Assembly (NCBI RefSeq): GCF_019209835.1
Contig: NZ_JAHUTS010000008.1
Location: forward strand, 167,847-231,846
Length of the DNA: 64,000 nucleotides
Source: Enterovibrio paralichthyis
GTDB taxonomy: Bacteria > Pseudomonadota > Gammaproteobacteria > Enterobacterales > Vibrionaceae
Reading direction: 5' to 3'
Shown in pieces: positions 62,528-64,000 of this stretch (positions within the stretch are counted from its first letter, which is position 1; the number at the start of each line of letters is the position of its first letter). The notes below the pieces were generated by a model that worked only from the letters and a program-made list of their open reading frames with translations, was not told the DNA's origin and searched no databases. The translations under genes were made by a program, and so were the position numbers.

Positions 62528-63808
62528 ATGACAGACAAGCGAAAAGACGGTGGCAGCGGCAAATTGCTCTACTGCTCTTTCTGCGGCAAAAGCCAGCATG
62601 AAGTACGCAAGTTAATTGCTGGACCTTCTGTTTATATCTGCGATGAGTGTGTTGACCTGTGTAACGACATCATTCGTGAAGAAATAAAAGAGGTCATGCC
62701 TAAGCGCGACAGCAACGAGCTTCCGACTCCCCAAGAGATCCGTGCGCACCTCGATGATTACGTCATCGGTCAGGATCGCGCCAAGAAGGTGCTTTCTGTT
62801 GCGGTTTACAACCACTACAAGCGACTGAGAAACGGTGACACGACGGCAGACGGCGTTGAGCTGGGTAAAAGTAACATCCTTTTGATCGGCCCTACTGGTA
62901 GTGGTAAGACGCTGCTGGCAGAAACACTGGCCCGATTCCTGGATGTGCCATTTACCATGGCAGATGCCACCACGCTGACTGAAGCCGGTTATGTGGGTGA
63001 AGACGTTGAAAACATCATCCAGAAGCTGCTTCAGAAGTGTGACTACGACGTAACTAAAGCCGAGCGCGGTATCGTCTACATTGACGAAATCGATAAGATC
63101 TCCCGCAAATCAGACAACCCATCTATCACCCGCGACGTATCCGGTGAAGGTGTGCAGCAAGCGCTGCTGAAACTGGTTGAAGGTACGATCGCATCTGTTC
63201 CGCCACAAGGTGGCCGCAAGCACCCACAACAAGAGTTTTTGCAGGTTGATACCTCAAAGATCCTGTTCATCTGTGGTGGTGCGTTTGCCGGTCTGGACAA
63301 AGTTGTTGATCAGCGCGTAGCGAAGGGCAGCGGTATTGGTTTTGGTGCAGAAGTACGCTCTAAAGACCAAGAAGCAACCCTGAGTGATTTGTTCAGCAAA
63401 GTTGAACCAGAAGATCTGGTGAAATATGGTCTGATCCCTGAATTCATTGGTCGCTTACCAGTGACTGCGATTCTGGGTGAGCTGGACGAAGACGCCCTGG
63501 TACAGATCCTGCGTGAACCAAAGAATGCGCTGACCAAGCAATACGCAGCACTTCTTGAACTGGATGGCGTAGAGCTTGAGTTCCGTGATGACGCTCTGAC
63601 GGCGATTGCGAAAAAAGCCATGGATCGTAAAACCGGTGCACGTGGTCTTCGTTCAATCGTAGAAGCGGTATTGTTGGACACCATGTACGACTTGCCTTCA
63701 AGCAAAGATGTTACCAAAGTGGTGATTGATGAGTCAGTAATCAAAGGCGAATCTGATCCGCTACTGATTTATGAAACATCAGAAAGTCAGGCAGCAGGCG
63801 CTGAGTAA
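62528..63808 (+). CDS. clpX: ATP-dependent Clp protease ATP-binding subunit ClpX
   Basis: 426 residues. The N-terminal C4 zinc-binding domain has CSFCGKSQHEV and CDECVDLC; the AAA+ domain has Walker A GPTGSGKT (about residue 120), Walker B GIVYIDEIDK and sensor RKTGARGLRS. The IGF loop that docks to ClpP appears as KGSGIGFGAEV. Role: unfolds tagged substrates and feeds them to ClpP. GAGG precedes the ATG. Confidence 0.98.
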   Translation: MTDKRKDGGSGKLLYCSFCGKSQHEVRKLIAGPSVYICDECVDLCNDIIREEIKEVMPKRDSNELPTPQEIRAHLDDYVIGQDRAKKVLSVAVYNHYKRLRNGDTTADGVELGKSNILLIGPTGSGKTLLAETLARFLDVPFTMADATTLTEAGYVGEDVENIIQKLLQKCDYDVTKAERGIVYIDEIDKISRKSDNPSITRDVSGEGVQQALLKLVEGTIASVPPQGGRKHPQQEFLQVDTSKILFICGGAFAGLDKVVDQRVAKGSGIGFGAEVRSKDQEATLSDLFSKVEPEDLVKYGLIPEFIGRLPVTAILGELDEDALVQILREPKNALTKQYAALLELDGVELEFRDDALTAIAKKAMDRKTGARGLRSIVEAVLLDTMYDLPSSKDVTKVVIDESVIKGESDPLLIYETSESQAAGAE

Positions 63809-63880
63809 GTCTTATATTGTGTGCGGTTAAATTGCTTATTTAACCAACAAATTACCGAAAAAAAGGGAGCATAGGCTAAT

Positions 63881-63913
63881 GCCAGTCAGTTAAGCTGACT
63901 GGCTTTCTTTTTA
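63881..63913 (+). terminator. Rho-independent terminator after clpX
   Basis: GCCAGTCAG (63881-63889) and CTGACTGGC (63895-63903) form a perfect 9-base stem, loop TTAAG, followed by TTTCTTTTT. Beyond it 87 bases remain; ATG codons at 63985 and 63988 leave too little sequence to name a gene. Confidence 0.93.
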
Positions 63914-64000
63914 TTGGGGTATTTCTTTGCCTTAGGCTTCACGGCTCTCGGGTATATTCGATCTTCTCGCTTAATGGGCAACACATGATGTATCGCCTCC

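Noticed and set aside
63985..64000. Start of lon, which often follows clpX
   Set aside because: The visible codons do not match the Lon N-terminus, and 16 bases are too few to support any gene.

Overview
This window comes from a gammaproteobacterial chromosome, most likely a member of the Vibrionaceae. The evidence is the block folD, tRNA-Arg(TCT), tig, clpP, clpX at the right end, the lacZ / alpha-galactosidase / GPH transporter / galETKM / LacI-regulator cluster, and a Vibrio-style surface polysaccharide locus. I cannot fix the genus from sequence alone. No CRISPR array, prophage or intact insertion sequence is visible.

Left part (1-33.6 kb): a large O-antigen or capsule locus, all on the + strand. 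It opens with the 3' part of a tviB-type UDP-HexNAc dehydrogenase and a tviC-type epimerase (a HexNAc-uronic acid donor). A tightly packed pseudaminic-acid operon follows: pseB, pseC, aldo/keto reductase, spsF-type cytidylyltransferase, class III aminotransferase, a pseG-pseH fusion, pseI, then a methyltransferase. After a 542-base gap comes a seven-gene, translationally coupled set (10993-16966): aldolase-like enzyme, AMP-ligase, VOC protein, cyclase-family hydrolase, acyl carrier protein, AAC(3)-type acyltransferase and a DUF4910 hydrolase. I read it as a dedicated pathway that builds an unusual acyl group on an ACP and places it on an amino sugar; it is the best candidate here for an undescribed system. 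Next are a FemAB-like acyltransferase, a PF05159-type transferase, a MurJ-like flippase, two glycosyltransferases, a pyruvyl-transferase family protein and an AsnB-type amidotransferase, closed by a terminator at 26.5 kb. A second unit holds a Wzy-like polymerase, a PglA-like transferase and the whole bacillosamine set (pglC, pglD, pglE, pglF), closed by a terminator at 33.6 kb. So the cell can make both an L-altro (Pse) and a D-bacillosamine sugar from UDP-GlcNAc, plus a probable uronamide.

Middle (33.7-42.3 kb): a GT25 transferase, an O-antigen ligase, a beta-CASP metallo-beta-lactamase protein, a yjbH-like outer-membrane gene that has lost its 5' end, a second paralogous O-antigen ligase, and a split YeeE/YedE sulfur transporter pair. 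Between the beta-CASP and yjbH-like genes lie two facing arrays of 7-base repeats; a third related array lies beside the tRNA at 60.0 kb.

Right (42.3-55.4 kb): a galactoside utilisation regulon. lacZ (-) diverges from galA (+), followed by a melibiose-type symporter, galE, galT, galK, galM and a GalR-like LacI-family repressor. Four near-identical TGTAAACGTTT(A/C)CA operators sit before lacZ, galA, the transporter and galE, and two variant sites sit before the transporter and the repressor. Lactose and melibiose would be imported, split to galactose and glucose, and galactose sent through the Leloir pathway to the UDP-sugars also used by the polysaccharide locus.

Right end (55.4-64 kb): folD with a long palindrome upstream, a trypsin-like lipoprotein, an MFS transporter, an MgtC-family membrane protein, tRNA-Arg, and tig-clpP-clpX.
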